Shown piece after piece: positions 16,333 through 26,433 of a stretch of DNA of 34,490 nt. The stretch comes from Allobacillus salarius (GTDB taxonomy: Bacteria > Bacillota > Bacilli > Bacillales > Alkalibacillaceae), in assembly GCF_007559425.1 (NCBI RefSeq), contig NZ_VMHE01000023.1, forward strand, positions 1 to 34,490, in the 5' to 3' direction. How positions within the stretch are numbered: the stretch's first letter is position 1; the number at the start of each line of letters is the position of its first letter. Below the pieces are notes generated by a model. It made no database searches and had not been told where the DNA came from. It worked only from the letters and a program-made list of their open reading frames with translations. A program made the translations under genes and the position numbers.

Positions 16333-18678
16333 ATGAGTAAAGGATATTTAATTCAGTTTCTAGATGGTCTCGTTCCTAAAGCTTTTCAAAGTGCGAAGAA
16401 GATAGAAGATAACATTTATACAGATCCTCAATTTGCATGCATTAGTGCAAGAATTACATTAGAGGAAATAATAGATCAAGTCTTTAATGAGGAAAGTATT
16501 GTACTTAGATTCGATAAATTGTTCGATAAAATCATTCATTTGGATAATGAGGGTTATTTAACTCAGGAAATAAAAAGGTCTATGGATACGATCAGGAGTT
16601 TGGGAAATAGAGCAGCACATAATTCTAACTTCAATGATATTGAAGATGCAATAAAAGTATTTAAAGCAACCTACCAAATTGCAAAGTGGTATGCAGAAGT
16701 TTATTCGATAAACACAAGCGTACCTGAATATAGAAATCCCAAACCTTCAACGGTTACTTCTAATAGTAAGGAAGAGTTAGTTAATGAGGTGTTAAACCAA
16801 TTAAAGGGTTTCAATCCAAACCTTACAAATATAAGAGTAGATGAACCAGATAAATCAGATAAAGCAGATAAAACTCAAAGTGAATCGTCCATCTCTGATG
16901 AAAGTAAGAAAAAAACTAACCTAATTAAATATAAATTAAAAGAGACTGAAAGCTATTTAGTGACAGAATTAAAAAGGTTACAAGAATCGTCACAAGAAGC
17001 TATAGAAAGTCCAGAAAACTTCAGTGAATTAAAAGATTATTTACACGTTGACCGTCAGATTCAGCTAGATCTAGAAAAAATGTTAGAAAAAGAAAATTCA
17101 CTAACTAGACAAGAGAACAGACCTTCCTTAATTTTATTAAGCGGAAGTGTAGGAGATGGTAAATCTCATTTATTATCATACTTAAAGGAAAAGAAAGCGC
17201 ATTTAATAGAAGATTATAAAATATATAATGACGCTACGGAAAGCTTTGATCCTCACAAGAGTGCCATCGATACTTTAAATAATGAACTTGATGGTTTCTC
17301 GGATCAAAAAATAAATAAATCTAATGACAAGATTATTATTGCTATTAACTTAGGTATTTTAAATAATTTTCTAGAGGCAGATCACGGTAACAAGACTTTC
17401 CATAAGTTAAAAAAGTTTATTGAGAATAGTAATGTGTTTCAATCTGACATTGCTGCTTATTATTCTGAGAATGAGTTTAATATTCTTAGTTTTAGTGATT
17501 ATCAAACCTTTGAGTTATCAGAGAATGGTCCGGATTCATCATTCTTTTCTGGAATTTTTAATAAGGTGTTTAATTTTGGTGAAAACAATCCTTTTTACCA
17601 AGCATATAAATTAGATGAAGAAAGAGATTTAAAATCAATTGTACACGAAAATTTTTCATTTATGGCCAATAAGGACGTACAAAAAAAAGTTGTTAGATTG
17701 CTAATAAATACAATTGCCCAAGATAAATTGGTTATTACTGCTAGATCACTTTTTAATCTAATAGCAGATTTAGTTATTCCACGACAGTTTGACATGTTAA
17801 ACGAATTTGAATGGGGTCCTATCGAAAAATTAAATTATACGACTCCTAACCTTCTTTTTGATCGAAAAGAAAGGTCTTATATATTAAAGTCTATCAATAA
17901 ACTTGATCCAATAAATTATAGAACTAATTTGACAGATAGTATATTAATTGAACTCAATACTTTGGATGATTGGAATCATATCATTGATGAATTAATTAGT
18001 GAAGAAATCTCTTATCAATGGTTGGATCAGATAGCCAAACTGAGGAGTGAATTTAAAGAGGAGGGCGAGAATTTTCTATACTCTAGTGAAGAGGAATTCT
18101 TCAAAACGGTTATTAGAACAGCATTTCTAACTTCAGATAGAGTTCACGAAAACATCGCACCTAAGTCATTCGATCAATATTTTAATTATTTATATTCATT
18201 TAATACTTATGACATTAAAAAGATAGAAGAATTTTATAAAAAAGCACACGAAGCAATCTATGCATGGAAAGGCAGTCCGAAAAATAAATATATTTATATA
18301 AATAGTAATGGGAAATTCAAAGTTGCACAGTATTTGAGTTTAAGTCCCTATATTGATCATTTAAAGAAAAACGAACAAGGCAAGTTGTCTAGTTTCACTT
18401 CGAACATTACTATAGCATTTCATAGTGGGGATGCGTCTCGAAAAGCATTTTTGGACGTTGATTATAGCTTATTTAAATTAATCTTAGAAGTACTAGAAGG
18501 TTATTGTCCTAACAAAAAGGATGAAGAAGATGCGATACAATTTACAGAATTTATAGATCAACTAATGGAATTCGGTAACTATAAAGATGAATTACTCATT
18601 CATATTCCCGAAGAGACTAAATTGTTTAGATTAGAGAAGAATCAATTTGGTGGATATTTATTCGAAAGGGAGAAGTGA
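16333..18678 (+). CDS. dptF: DNA phosphorothioation-dependent restriction protein DptF
   Basis: First gene of the restriction arm; 781 residues. It is a P-loop NTPase: the Walker A motif SGSVGDGKSHLL has its glycine at residue 271 and lysine at 277. Residues 1 to about 140 form an added helical domain resembling DUF4145, with the signature IRSLGNRAAHN at 87-97. A charged serine- and lysine-rich linker (about 155-200) follows. To my knowledge DptF proteins are often near 500 residues, so this N-terminal part looks like an extension. DptF acts with DptG and DptH to block DNA lacking phosphorothioate. The start at 16333 is preferred to 16327 because AGGAG then has 9-base spacing. Strongly AT-rich compared with menE. 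Confidence 0.88.
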   Translation: MSKGYLIQFLDGLVPKAFQSAKKIEDNIYTDPQFACISARITLEEIIDQVFNEESIVLRFDKLFDKIIHLDNEGYLTQEIKRSMDTIRSLGNRAAHNSNFNDIEDAIKVFKATYQIAKWYAEVYSINTSVPEYRNPKPSTVTSNSKEELVNEVLNQLKGFNPNLTNIRVDEPDKSDKADKTQSESSISDESKKKTNLIKYKLKETESYLVTELKRLQESSQEAIESPENFSELKDYLHVDRQIQLDLEKMLEKENSLTRQENRPSLILLSGSVGDGKSHLLSYLKEKKAHLIEDYKIYNDATESFDPHKSAIDTLNNELDGFSDQKINKSNDKIIIAINLGILNNFLEADHGNKTFHKLKKFIENSNVFQSDIAAYYSENEFNILSFSDYQTFELSENGPDSSFFSGIFNKVFNFGENNPFYQAYKLDEERDLKSIVHENFSFMANKDVQKKVVRLLINTIAQDKLVITARSLFNLIADLVIPRQFDMLNEFEWGPIEKLNYTTPNLLFDRKERSYILKSINKLDPINYRTNLTDSILIELNTLDDWNHIIDELISEEISYQWLDQIAKLRSEFKEEGENFLYSSEEEFFKTVIRTAFLTSDRVHENIAPKSFDQYFNYLYSFNTYDIKKIEEFYKKAHEAIYAWKGSPKNKYIYINSNGKFKVAQYLSLSPYIDHLKKNEQGKLSSFTSNITIAFHSGDASRKAFLDVDYSLFKLILEVLEGYCPNKKDEEDAIQFTEFIDQLMEFGNYKDELLIHIPEETKLFRLEKNQFGGYLFEREK

Positions 18679-18683
18679 AAAAC

Positions 18684-20087
18684 ATGAATAATAAATTAGA
18701 AGTTGATGTGTTAAATAAAATAGTAGCTCCCCAACGTCACCAAAAAGGAGATATTAATGAAGTAATACCTTTTGCGAGTAATGACTCAAAGAATATGTTA
18801 AAGGGTAATTTTAAACCTGTAGTAGGGAACTTTACTCGCTTAGTTTCTAATGAAAAGTTAGAAGATAACCAGAGTTTTTCTTTTTTGACTGAAGATAAAG
18901 GTGAGTATGATAGTTCGTTGATTAGCCAGATGACTAATGAGGTTGATATCCAGCAAGATAGTGACCGGTATGTATTGGAAAAGTTGATAGAAGAGCATCT
19001 ATTCCAAGAGAATAGTAATGTGAAAATTATACATCCCTACATCTTTAAATATCAATCTTCCTCATCAGGTAACAAAGGGAAATTAGAATTAAAAGTTGCT
19101 AGATTTCTAAAAGATATTCTAGCAGGTAGTGATTTGGATTCTTTCAAAGAGGTATTTGATAAACAGGGTGATGAAGATTTACTTGTTTCTATGATACTTT
19201 CTCATTTAGATGAATTAAAAACGAATTATGATAGTAGAACTTATCAAAATTTGTTACCACATATTTCTAAACAATTCGCTGATGACTTTAATTTTTTAAG
19301 TAAAAATAAAGACTTCTTTCTTGAACATTTTCAAAGTTTGCTACATCATTATTACTTTTTATACCTATCTCAGTTGGTGTTTAAATTTGAAAAATTTGAG
19401 GAAGGCGATTTTGATAGGACAGAACCTATTTTTTACACATTAGACTGGGAGTCTTTAAGTAAACGTCGTAAGTCATTTGATGGATTATTTAATTTTAAAA
19501 GTTTTAGAGCTCGTTCAGAAAATGTCTTTGTTCATTTACATACACAATACCAGTTGAGTCACAACTGGTTAAATGGTGAAAAGAAGTTTATGAGTTACAG
19601 AGAAATAAAAGACAGTCTAGAGAATGGTGCTACACCTAGAGAATGTGAAGAATTTCTAGAAGATTTAAATGAATGGTTAAAGATATATTCTGAAAAGATG
19701 GAACTAAAATCAATCAATAAGGTCAATAACTTAGAAGAAGGCTTTAAATCTTTGTTTAATTTGTTAAGACAAGGTATGTCTAAGGATGTCTGCACAAATA
19801 TTGGGAAACTTTTTGAAGATGCAGCCCACGGTAAGTTTCTGAAAGCTAGAGGGAGCCTTGGATACACATTGAATATTACACAAGATTTTCTGATACTATT
19901 AACGGCTTTATCAGTTAAGAATAAAGAAAGAATTGCTTTAAATTCACTGTTCGAGGAATTTGAAAAAAGAGGAATTGCACTCGATAGGTATTCAAAAGAA
20001 GAAGTAGTTAATTTGTTAGATAACTTAAATATACTAGAAAAGAAAAGTGATAGTGGTGATGCCCAATATGTCAAAGCTATTTTATAA
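18684..20087 (+). CDS. dptG: DNA phosphorothioation-dependent restriction protein DptG
   Basis: Middle gene of dptFGH; 467 residues, soluble, mostly helical, with no recognisable catalytic motif. DptG has no assigned enzymatic activity and is thought to be a structural or regulatory part of the restriction complex. The call rests on position between dptF and dptH, size, and a QSSSSGNKGKLELKVARFLKDIL region. ATG 18684 is five bases after the dptF stop with GGGAG upstream; the GTG at 18675 overlaps the dptF end and is too close to the ribosome binding site. The 3' end overlaps dptH by about 20 bases, so the three genes are probably co-translated. Confidence 0.8.
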   Translation: MNNKLEVDVLNKIVAPQRHQKGDINEVIPFASNDSKNMLKGNFKPVVGNFTRLVSNEKLEDNQSFSFLTEDKGEYDSSLISQMTNEVDIQQDSDRYVLEKLIEEHLFQENSNVKIIHPYIFKYQSSSSGNKGKLELKVARFLKDILAGSDLDSFKEVFDKQGDEDLLVSMILSHLDELKTNYDSRTYQNLLPHISKQFADDFNFLSKNKDFFLEHFQSLLHHYYFLYLSQLVFKFEKFEEGDFDRTEPIFYTLDWESLSKRRKSFDGLFNFKSFRARSENVFVHLHTQYQLSHNWLNGEKKFMSYREIKDSLENGATPRECEEFLEDLNEWLKIYSEKMELKSINKVNNLEEGFKSLFNLLRQGMSKDVCTNIGKLFEDAAHGKFLKARGSLGYTLNITQDFLILLTALSVKNKERIALNSLFEEFEKRGIALDRYSKEEVVNLLDNLNILEKKSDSGDAQYVKAIL

Positions 20088-23000
20088 AAGTATAAGTGAG
20101 ATGCTAGTTAATAAATTAGGTGGTTTTATATCTCCTGGAGACCGTTTCTTTTTACGTCTAGATGAAGTTAAGGAGGCAGAAGATTTAATTACTGCTTTAA
20201 GAGAACGTAAAGAAATGCAACCGTTTCTTTATACTCACAGATCAGGTTCTAAATATCAAACATTCTCACTGGATATCAATGGTATAAAATTAGTAATCGC
20301 CTCTACTACTGAGAATGTAACACCAGATTTCTTAGTGACACTAAGAAATGAAGTGGGAGACCAAAAAGATAATTGGAAGAACACTGCTCTATTAAGTATT
20401 GTTACAGAACAACTTGACAGTATTCAGGGTGGTAGTAGCAGTCTACAAAAAGAAGGAATGCCATTGCATCCTGAATCTCTATATAATTATCTTAACGAAA
20501 GAATAAAAAGCAGTAACCTAAGTAGTGAAGAAGCTACAATTCTTCAATACATTTTAGAACACCTAGATAAAGACAAAATAATTCAACAAATAAATTTCTT
20601 AGATTTCAAAGAAATTTTTAGAGTCATTGAGAAGGGTTATATTAGTGAAAAAGATTATTTAAACTTTGGATTATTTAAGGATCACGAAATTGAAAATAAA
20701 TCACCATCTGAATTAAAAAACCGGTTAAATGAAAACTTTAGGTTATTTGAAAAAGTTAAAAATATTCATGAGTTTAGTAATTCTGTTGATGATGAACTAG
20801 AAAAGATTTTTAGTGAAAAAGGTGTTAATTTACTAAAACAAGAAAATTGGAATGAAACACGATTTTCAGATGTCTTTCAAGCAAATGAAGAAAAAGTGTT
20901 AGAAAATAAGGGTGCAAAAGTAACTCTTAATAAAATAAATGTTCCACATATGGATTTCTGGGAAAAGCCACTAAAAGAAAACACTGCTGCGGGTAAAAGA
21001 AAACGACAAATAATTATCTTTAATGAAAATAACAGTGAATCAGTGGAATTACATGCTAACTTTGAGTTGAGTGGCGAGAATCTGAAGAGCTTAAAACAAG
21101 AATATGTGAGAGTACCTAAAGAGTTTCAGCCATTAATCGAGTATCAAATCGGTAACAAAAATTTAAAAATAAAATTGAAACCATCCACTACGGAACCGAC
21201 ATTTGCAAGAATTAGTTACAAACATAATAAGAAGGCTTCCTTAGGAGCAGAGTTTCATATAGTTATACTTCCGTTTGGTGAAGAATTTATTAGTAGTCTT
21301 AAAACAAGCTATACAGTAAATACAACATCTAAAGGTATTGAAGTAAACTCAGATAAGTCTCAGATACTATTAGGTAATACTGGTTTGTTTATGAAAAGTG
21401 TAGAAGTAGATCAACCTAACAAGTTAATAACATTAAGTGAGAATGAGGGAGTTGACCTTCGTCCTCAAGTAGATGCTTATAATGACAAAGGTGAATTATT
21501 TGTTTATGTTCAGGTCAATGAATATAAACCGATGAAATTATTAATCATTAATGAATTACCGGAAACTACTCCGATTAACGCTTCTAAGTTATGGAAAATG
21601 AAGAGAGAGTTGCAAAGCGACTTTATTCTCCATAATAATAGATTGATTATTGGTAACAGGGAATTTTATAGACATGCTGAATTTTCAACTTTTTTAAATT
21701 GGGAAGAAGAGTGGCTTGCTCATAATATATTGGCAGCAAGAGTAGAAACAGACTTACTATATGCAGAAGAATTAAAAATTAATGAACCTTTAAAGGATGC
21801 TTATTTCAATTTACAATCCTACTTTATAAATGAAGCTAAGACCCTTCCTACTTTAGCACATGTGAGTAGTAAGTTTGTTGAGGTAGCTACCATTTATTTA
21901 AGAGAATATATTGAAGAAATACAAAATATTCGTAATGATTCTGAGGCTAGAAAAAGAGTCGATTTGATGAAATTAGGGACCCAAAGAGAAGGAGATAGTA
22001 TTTATCTTACCCCATTCCATCCCTTGGTAGTCGGCTACCAATTACAAATTACTAAAATGATTGGTTCCGAAGAAATTGATAAAAGTATACTTGATAGATT
22101 AAATCCGAATGGACTATTACCTTATATATACGATGAAAAAGATCAACTTTATAAACCGGATACTGAAACTAATTCAAAGGAATGGATCAAATATAGACCG
22201 GTAAGTGAAGTGTCGATAGCAGATGCAACAAGTTATTTGGGTAAAGTTGTTTATGACAAATTAGAACAATTTGAGGAGCATTTCACTTATTTATTCGTTA
22301 AAGGCTCCAAGTCACCTATTAAAGTGAATTTGGTGAATATGTCAAACGATGAGGAAGCTTTAAAAGGAATAATTGAATGGTTTATTGATAGAGTTAAAAA
22401 AGCAGGTAAAGAAAGCGTAAACCCAATCGAAGTATCAGTTTACTTAAATGAAAACAAAATCAGTGCTTTTGACACTTTTTCAAAGTTAAATAATCCTGAA
22501 GAAGTTTACGAAAAATTCGGATTGAAATTAAAATCAACTGAATATGATGAAAGAGACTTACTCAGATTTATTCGGGAAAATATTTTCTATTATAAATATG
22601 GATTAAAAGATAGTTTGCGCTATTCACATTTAACATTTTACAAAATGACAGGCGAGGAAAAATATGCTATACAGCCAATGAGTGAAATGAAAACGGGAAT
22701 CAGCTTAGATGGCTTATTATCATCAGTTCCTTCTATGAAAAATAAGGATTCTTACGTAACAGGCTTTGGAATCAAAGAGTATGAATTTGATGATGATACA
22801 ACTCTTTTATTACAAGTAGCTAAAAGCCTAAACGAACTAGCTGCTAATGTTAGCAATCAAGGCTTTAATTCATATAATCCTGGTCAGGCGATCATGAGTC
22901 GTACATTAATAGAAGATGAAACAAGTATAGATAATGTTTTTGAATCTTCTTATTGGGTAACATTTGTAGACCCAGTTGTTGACTTGGAATTTTTCCAAAA

Positions 23001-25230
23001 CTACAATAGCAGTTTAGTTGTTATTCATTACAGTGATCAATATTCATCGTCAAGTAGGTATGATGCTATTACAGTTACTGATAAATCTACTCAATACAGA
23101 AAGGTTATATTAGAATTTTTAAAAACCAAGAATATTGATATTGATGAAAATAAAGTAAACCACGTAATCAGAGCTTTTAATGCTTTTAATGGAGAATGGT
23201 TACTAAGGATTGTTGGAAGTAAAGGGCACTATGATAAAGAGAAATTAAGTATAATATCTGCAATAAAATATGCTATGGCTTTTTTCAATCATACAAATAT
23301 TTTATGGGTGCCTGTAAGCTTAGAGGAAGTGTTGAGGGTAGCTGGTGCAGTTGGACTGAATAAAGGTAACGGTGTTTTCACAGCAAAAAATTTAGGTGTA
23401 AAAGGTTCTCATAGCGATGATTTATTATTGATCGGTTTAGATTATAAGAATGATAAAATTCAATTACATTTCTTTCCGATTGAAGTAAAAATTGGACAAA
23501 ATTATTCTCAGGTGATTGATAAAGCAAAGGACCAAATTAATAAAACCAAAAAATTGCTTGTAGACAACTTAACTGATGAAGACTCTAATAATATAAATTT
23601 TTCAAGAAAGTTTTATAGGCAATTTTTTGTTCAGCTATTTTTATCGAACCTAAACAAGTTATTTCAGAGTGATTTATGGCCTGAAAAAGGTTTTTATCTG
23701 ACTGATGATATCAAAGCAAAGCTGTTAAGTGATGACTTTGAGATTTCTGAAGAATTAGTTCCTTTGATTGGAAAAGGAGCAATTGTTTCTTTTGAAAATG
23801 ATCGATATGTTAGTTCTGTTAGAATAGATGAACAGGTTACATTATTAAATTTACCAATAGAGAATGGTTATAAAGGCGTTATAGAATCAATCGAGCATTT
23901 ATTTGAAAAAATTTCAAGTGGTAAATCTGATTTACCTACTGAAAAGTTGTTGTATAATAATTATAAAGTTAGCGACACCGAGATTCCTGAAGAACCAATT
24001 GTTAATGACGGTGCACAAGTTGAATCGCTTCCTAAAGAAACTGAAACATCCAATTCACCAGAAACAACTATAGTTAAAAATCCGCCTAAAGCGATTACTG
24101 ATATTGAAAAAGTAAGAGTATTAATAGGAACGGTAGAAGGTTCTAATAAAAGTATATACTGGGAATTTGGTAATAAACAATTAGCAAACCGGCACCTATT
24201 GATTTCAGGTAAATCCGGACAGGGAAAAACGTATTTTATGCAATGCTTATTGCTAGAACAAGCATTGCAAGGTATTCCTAGTATCGTAATTGATTATACA
24301 GAGGGATTCTTACCAAATCAGCTCGAAACAGAGTTTGTCAATGAATTAGATAACAAATTGGATCAGTGGATCGTATATAATAGTGGCTTTCCTATAAACC
24401 CTTTTAAGAGAAATACAAGGAATATAGGAGGAATTGATTTAGAAGAAGATGAGACTGATGTAGCTGAGAGAATTAAAAGTGTTTTTTCTTCTGTTTATAC
24501 AACACTCGGCGTTCAGCAATTAAACGCTATTTATGAAGCAACAAGAAATGGTGTAAAGAAATACGGCGAGCAAATGAACTTGATACAATTGAGGTATGAG
24601 TTAGAAGATATCGGTAGTTCATATGCTAGAAATGCTGTATCTCAGATCAGTAATTTAATTGATCGTAATCCATTTAGATCCACTGACAATGAAATGGACT
24701 GGGGAAAGATCATTAATAGTGATGGAACAGTTAATGTAATTCAGTTAACAGGTTATCCTCGAGATGTTCAATTAATGATTACTGAATTTATTCTTTGGGA
24801 TTTATGGAACTATTCAGTTAGAGAAGGAAATAAAGATATACCTATTCCGGTAGTAATGGACGAAGCACAAAATTTAGATCACCGAGAGAATTCCCCATCT
24901 GCAAGAATACTAACTGAAGGGAGAAAATTCGGTTGGTCTGGTTGGTATGCTACTCAATTTTTGAAATCGCAACTTGATTCGGATGAATTAGCTAGGTTAC
25001 AAAATGCATCTCAAAAAATATACTTTTCTCCTCCCGAACAAGAAATTAGTAATATAGCAAGCAGTATAGCAAATGATAATGCAGAAAGAAAAAGGTGGGA
25101 AAAAATATTATCTTCGTTACAAAAAGGTCAATGTGTTATTCATGGACCGATCGTTAAAGAAGATGGTAACTTATCTAAGCCTATTGCTGAGGTTGTTAAT
25201 ATTTCAAGTTTAAGCGAGCGTTATGAATAA
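20068..25230 (+). CDS. dptH: DNA phosphorothioation-dependent restriction protein DptH, HerA/FtsK-like ATPase with putative nuclease core
   Basis: Very large protein of about 1720 residues, the motor of the restriction complex. The C-terminal third is a HerA/FtsK-like ATPase: Walker A SGKSGQGKTYF (G1381 to T1388), Walker B PIPVVMDEAQNLDH (D1598, E1599), then a sensor region WYATQFLKSQL. In the middle, about 1090-1165, SDDLLLIGLD (D1117/D1118) is followed by FPIEVKIG (E1139, K1141) and a Gln in the next helix, the layout of a PD-(D/E)XK nuclease. A low-complexity acidic linker (about 1305-1345) joins the two. Start ATG 20068 is chosen (ATG 20059 possible); both overlap dptG. A bidirectional terminator begins at its stop codon. 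Confidence 0.88.
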   Translation: MSKLFYKSISEMLVNKLGGFISPGDRFFLRLDEVKEAEDLITALRERKEMQPFLYTHRSGSKYQTFSLDINGIKLVIASTTENVTPDFLVTLRNEVGDQKDNWKNTALLSIVTEQLDSIQGGSSSLQKEGMPLHPESLYNYLNERIKSSNLSSEEATILQYILEHLDKDKIIQQINFLDFKEIFRVIEKGYISEKDYLNFGLFKDHEIENKSPSELKNRLNENFRLFEKVKNIHEFSNSVDDELEKIFSEKGVNLLKQENWNETRFSDVFQANEEKVLENKGAKVTLNKINVPHMDFWEKPLKENTAAGKRKRQIIIFNENNSESVELHANFELSGENLKSLKQEYVRVPKEFQPLIEYQIGNKNLKIKLKPSTTEPTFARISYKHNKKASLGAEFHIVILPFGEEFISSLKTSYTVNTTSKGIEVNSDKSQILLGNTGLFMKSVEVDQPNKLITLSENEGVDLRPQVDAYNDKGELFVYVQVNEYKPMKLLIINELPETTPINASKLWKMKRELQSDFILHNNRLIIGNREFYRHAEFSTFLNWEEEWLAHNILAARVETDLLYAEELKINEPLKDAYFNLQSYFINEAKTLPTLAHVSSKFVEVATIYLREYIEEIQNIRNDSEARKRVDLMKLGTQREGDSIYLTPFHPLVVGYQLQITKMIGSEEIDKSILDRLNPNGLLPYIYDEKDQLYKPDTETNSKEWIKYRPVSEVSIADATSYLGKVVYDKLEQFEEHFTYLFVKGSKSPIKVNLVNMSNDEEALKGIIEWFIDRVKKAGKESVNPIEVSVYLNENKISAFDTFSKLNNPEEVYEKFGLKLKSTEYDERDLLRFIRENIFYYKYGLKDSLRYSHLTFYKMTGEEKYAIQPMSEMKTGISLDGLLSSVPSMKNKDSYVTGFGIKEYEFDDDTTLLLQVAKSLNELAANVSNQGFNSYNPGQAIMSRTLIEDETSIDNVFESSYWVTFVDPVVDLEFFQNYNSSLVVIHYSDQYSSSSRYDAITVTDKSTQYRKVILEFLKTKNIDIDENKVNHVIRAFNAFNGEWLLRIVGSKGHYDKEKLSIISAIKYAMAFFNHTNILWVPVSLEEVLRVAGAVGLNKGNGVFTAKNLGVKGSHSDDLLLIGLDYKNDKIQLHFFPIEVKIGQNYSQVIDKAKDQINKTKKLLVDNLTDEDSNNINFSRKFYRQFFVQLFLSNLNKLFQSDLWPEKGFYLTDDIKAKLLSDDFEISEELVPLIGKGAIVSFENDRYVSSVRIDEQVTLLNLPIENGYKGVIESIEHLFEKISSGKSDLPTEKLLYNNYKVSDTEIPEEPIVNDGAQVESLPKETETSNSPETTIVKNPPKAITDIEKVRVLIGTVEGSNKSIYWEFGNKQLANRHLLISGKSGQGKTYFMQCLLLEQALQGIPSIVIDYTEGFLPNQLETEFVNELDNKLDQWIVYNSGFPINPFKRNTRNIGGIDLEEDETDVAERIKSVFSSVYTTLGVQQLNAIYEATRNGVKKYGEQMNLIQLRYELEDIGSSYARNAVSQISNLIDRNPFRSTDNEMDWGKIINSDGTVNVIQLTGYPRDVQLMITEFILWDLWNYSVREGNKDIPIPVVMDEAQNLDHRENSPSARILTEGRKFGWSGWYATQFLKSQLDSDELARLQNASQKIYFSPPEQEISNIASSIANDNAERKRWEKILSSLQKGQCVIHGPIVKEDGNLSKPIAEVVNISSLSERYE

Positions 25231-25271
25231 AAAAGCTGTTCCGATTGTTAAGCAATCGGAACAGCTTTTTT
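25229..25271. terminator. Bidirectional terminator between dptFGH and the dnd operon
   Basis: A perfect 19-bp stem (left arm 25229-25247, right arm 25253-25271) with a 5-base loop. The arms begin with six A and end with six T, so both converging operons end here. The left arm begins in the dptH stop codon. Confidence 0.95.
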
Positions 25272-25286
25272 GATATGAAGTTATAT

Positions 25287-26414
25287 TTATAATTGGTTAA
25301 AAATATCTAATTCTTGTTTACTAACCGAAGGCGATAAAGAAATCCTAATTGTCGAGCGAATGTGTTCTAAATCATACCCCATAGCCTTTAAAACATGACT
25401 TGGTTTACTAGTACTGCAAGCAGAGCCCGTAGAAACAGCTACGTACGGTGCTAAATTTTTTACAAGCAATTCATTATTAATCCCAGGAAAAGTAACACTT
25501 AAAATTCCGGGGATCTTGTTATCTTCTAAATGATTAAATTTTACACGATCCTTATATTTTTCTTTAAGTAGTTTATAAAGGTAAACTTCATTTTGTTTAA
25601 GCTCTGCTATGTTTAACTCTAAGTTATCCAAAGCTATTTCAGCGGCTTTACCAAAGCCCACAATGTTATGAACAGCTAAGGTGCCACTTCTTAGTCCATT
25701 TTCTTGCTCACCACCATGTAGAAGAGGAGTTATCTTAGTGGGTAATCCTAATTCATCTTCTCTAATGATTGCTGCCCCAATTCCTTTCGGACCATGCAAT
25801 TTATGTGCAGAGTATGACAGGAACCTTAAACCAGGATAGTCTTCAAGATCAATAGGGTGCTTTCCTACTACTTGAGTAGCATCGCTATGAAACAATATGT
25901 TATTTTCAAAACAATATTGAGCTACTTCGTGAATAGGATTTAGTGATCCAATTTCATTATTTCCCCAAATCAAAGTAATTAACAATGGTGGTGTATCCTC
26001 TGCACATTTTTTTAATTGCTCGAGGTCAATTCTTCCATATTGATCGACATCTAGATAGGTTACAAAAAACCCTTTTGATTCTAAATACTTACAAGTTTCT
26101 AATACAGCAGGATGTTCTACTTGAGATGTAATAATATGTTTTCCGCGTTTTTCGTTATAATAATCTGCTATACCTTTTATAATCATGTTGTTACTCTCAG
26201 TAGCACCACTTGTAAATATAACTTCTTTTGATTTGCATCCAACTAAATTAGCTACACGTTCTCTAGATATCTGCACTGCATGTTTGGCGTTGTCAGCTTT
26301 TGAATAATATTTACTTGATGGGTTGCCGAACTCTTCTAGAAGATAAGGAAGCATAGCATCTTTAACTTCAGGCAACACAGGGGTTGTTGCACTATTGTCC
26401 AAGTAAAGTGTCAT
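25287..26414 (-). CDS. dndA: DndA-type cysteine desulfurase
   Basis: NifS/IscS-class PLP cysteine desulfurase of 375 residues that supplies sulfur for phosphorothioation. Features: LYLDNSATTPVLPEV start, FTSGATESNN, FHSDATQVVG, the PLP lysine K205 in SAHKLHGPKG, and catalytic Cys333 in STGSACSTSKPSH, which is the mobile loop carrying the persulfide. The ATG at 26414 is preferred because AAAGGGG lies 8 bases upstream; GTG 26423 overlaps that site. It is the last gene of the dnd operon, 19 bases after dndE. A housekeeping desulfurase is the alternative reading, but the operon position argues for a dedicated DndA. Confidence 0.9.
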   Translation of the reverse strand: MTLYLDNSATTPVLPEVKDAMLPYLLEEFGNPSSKYYSKADNAKHAVQISRERVANLVGCKSKEVIFTSGATESNNMIIKGIADYYNEKRGKHIITSQVEHPAVLETCKYLESKGFFVTYLDVDQYGRIDLEQLKKCAEDTPPLLITLIWGNNEIGSLNPIHEVAQYCFENNILFHSDATQVVGKHPIDLEDYPGLRFLSYSAHKLHGPKGIGAAIIREDELGLPTKITPLLHGGEQENGLRSGTLAVHNIVGFGKAAEIALDNLELNIAELKQNEVYLYKLLKEKYKDRVKFNHLEDNKIPGILSVTFPGINNELLVKNLAPYVAVSTGSACSTSKPSHVLKAMGYDLEHIRSTIRISLSPSVSKQELDIFNQL

Positions 26415-26433
26415 AAACTTCACCCCTTTAAAT

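Noticed and set aside
19595..20074. Minus-strand open frame of 159 codons opposite dptG
   Set aside because: Antisense shadow of dptG with serine/phenylalanine-rich composition and no ribosome binding site; dptG is in an intact operon.
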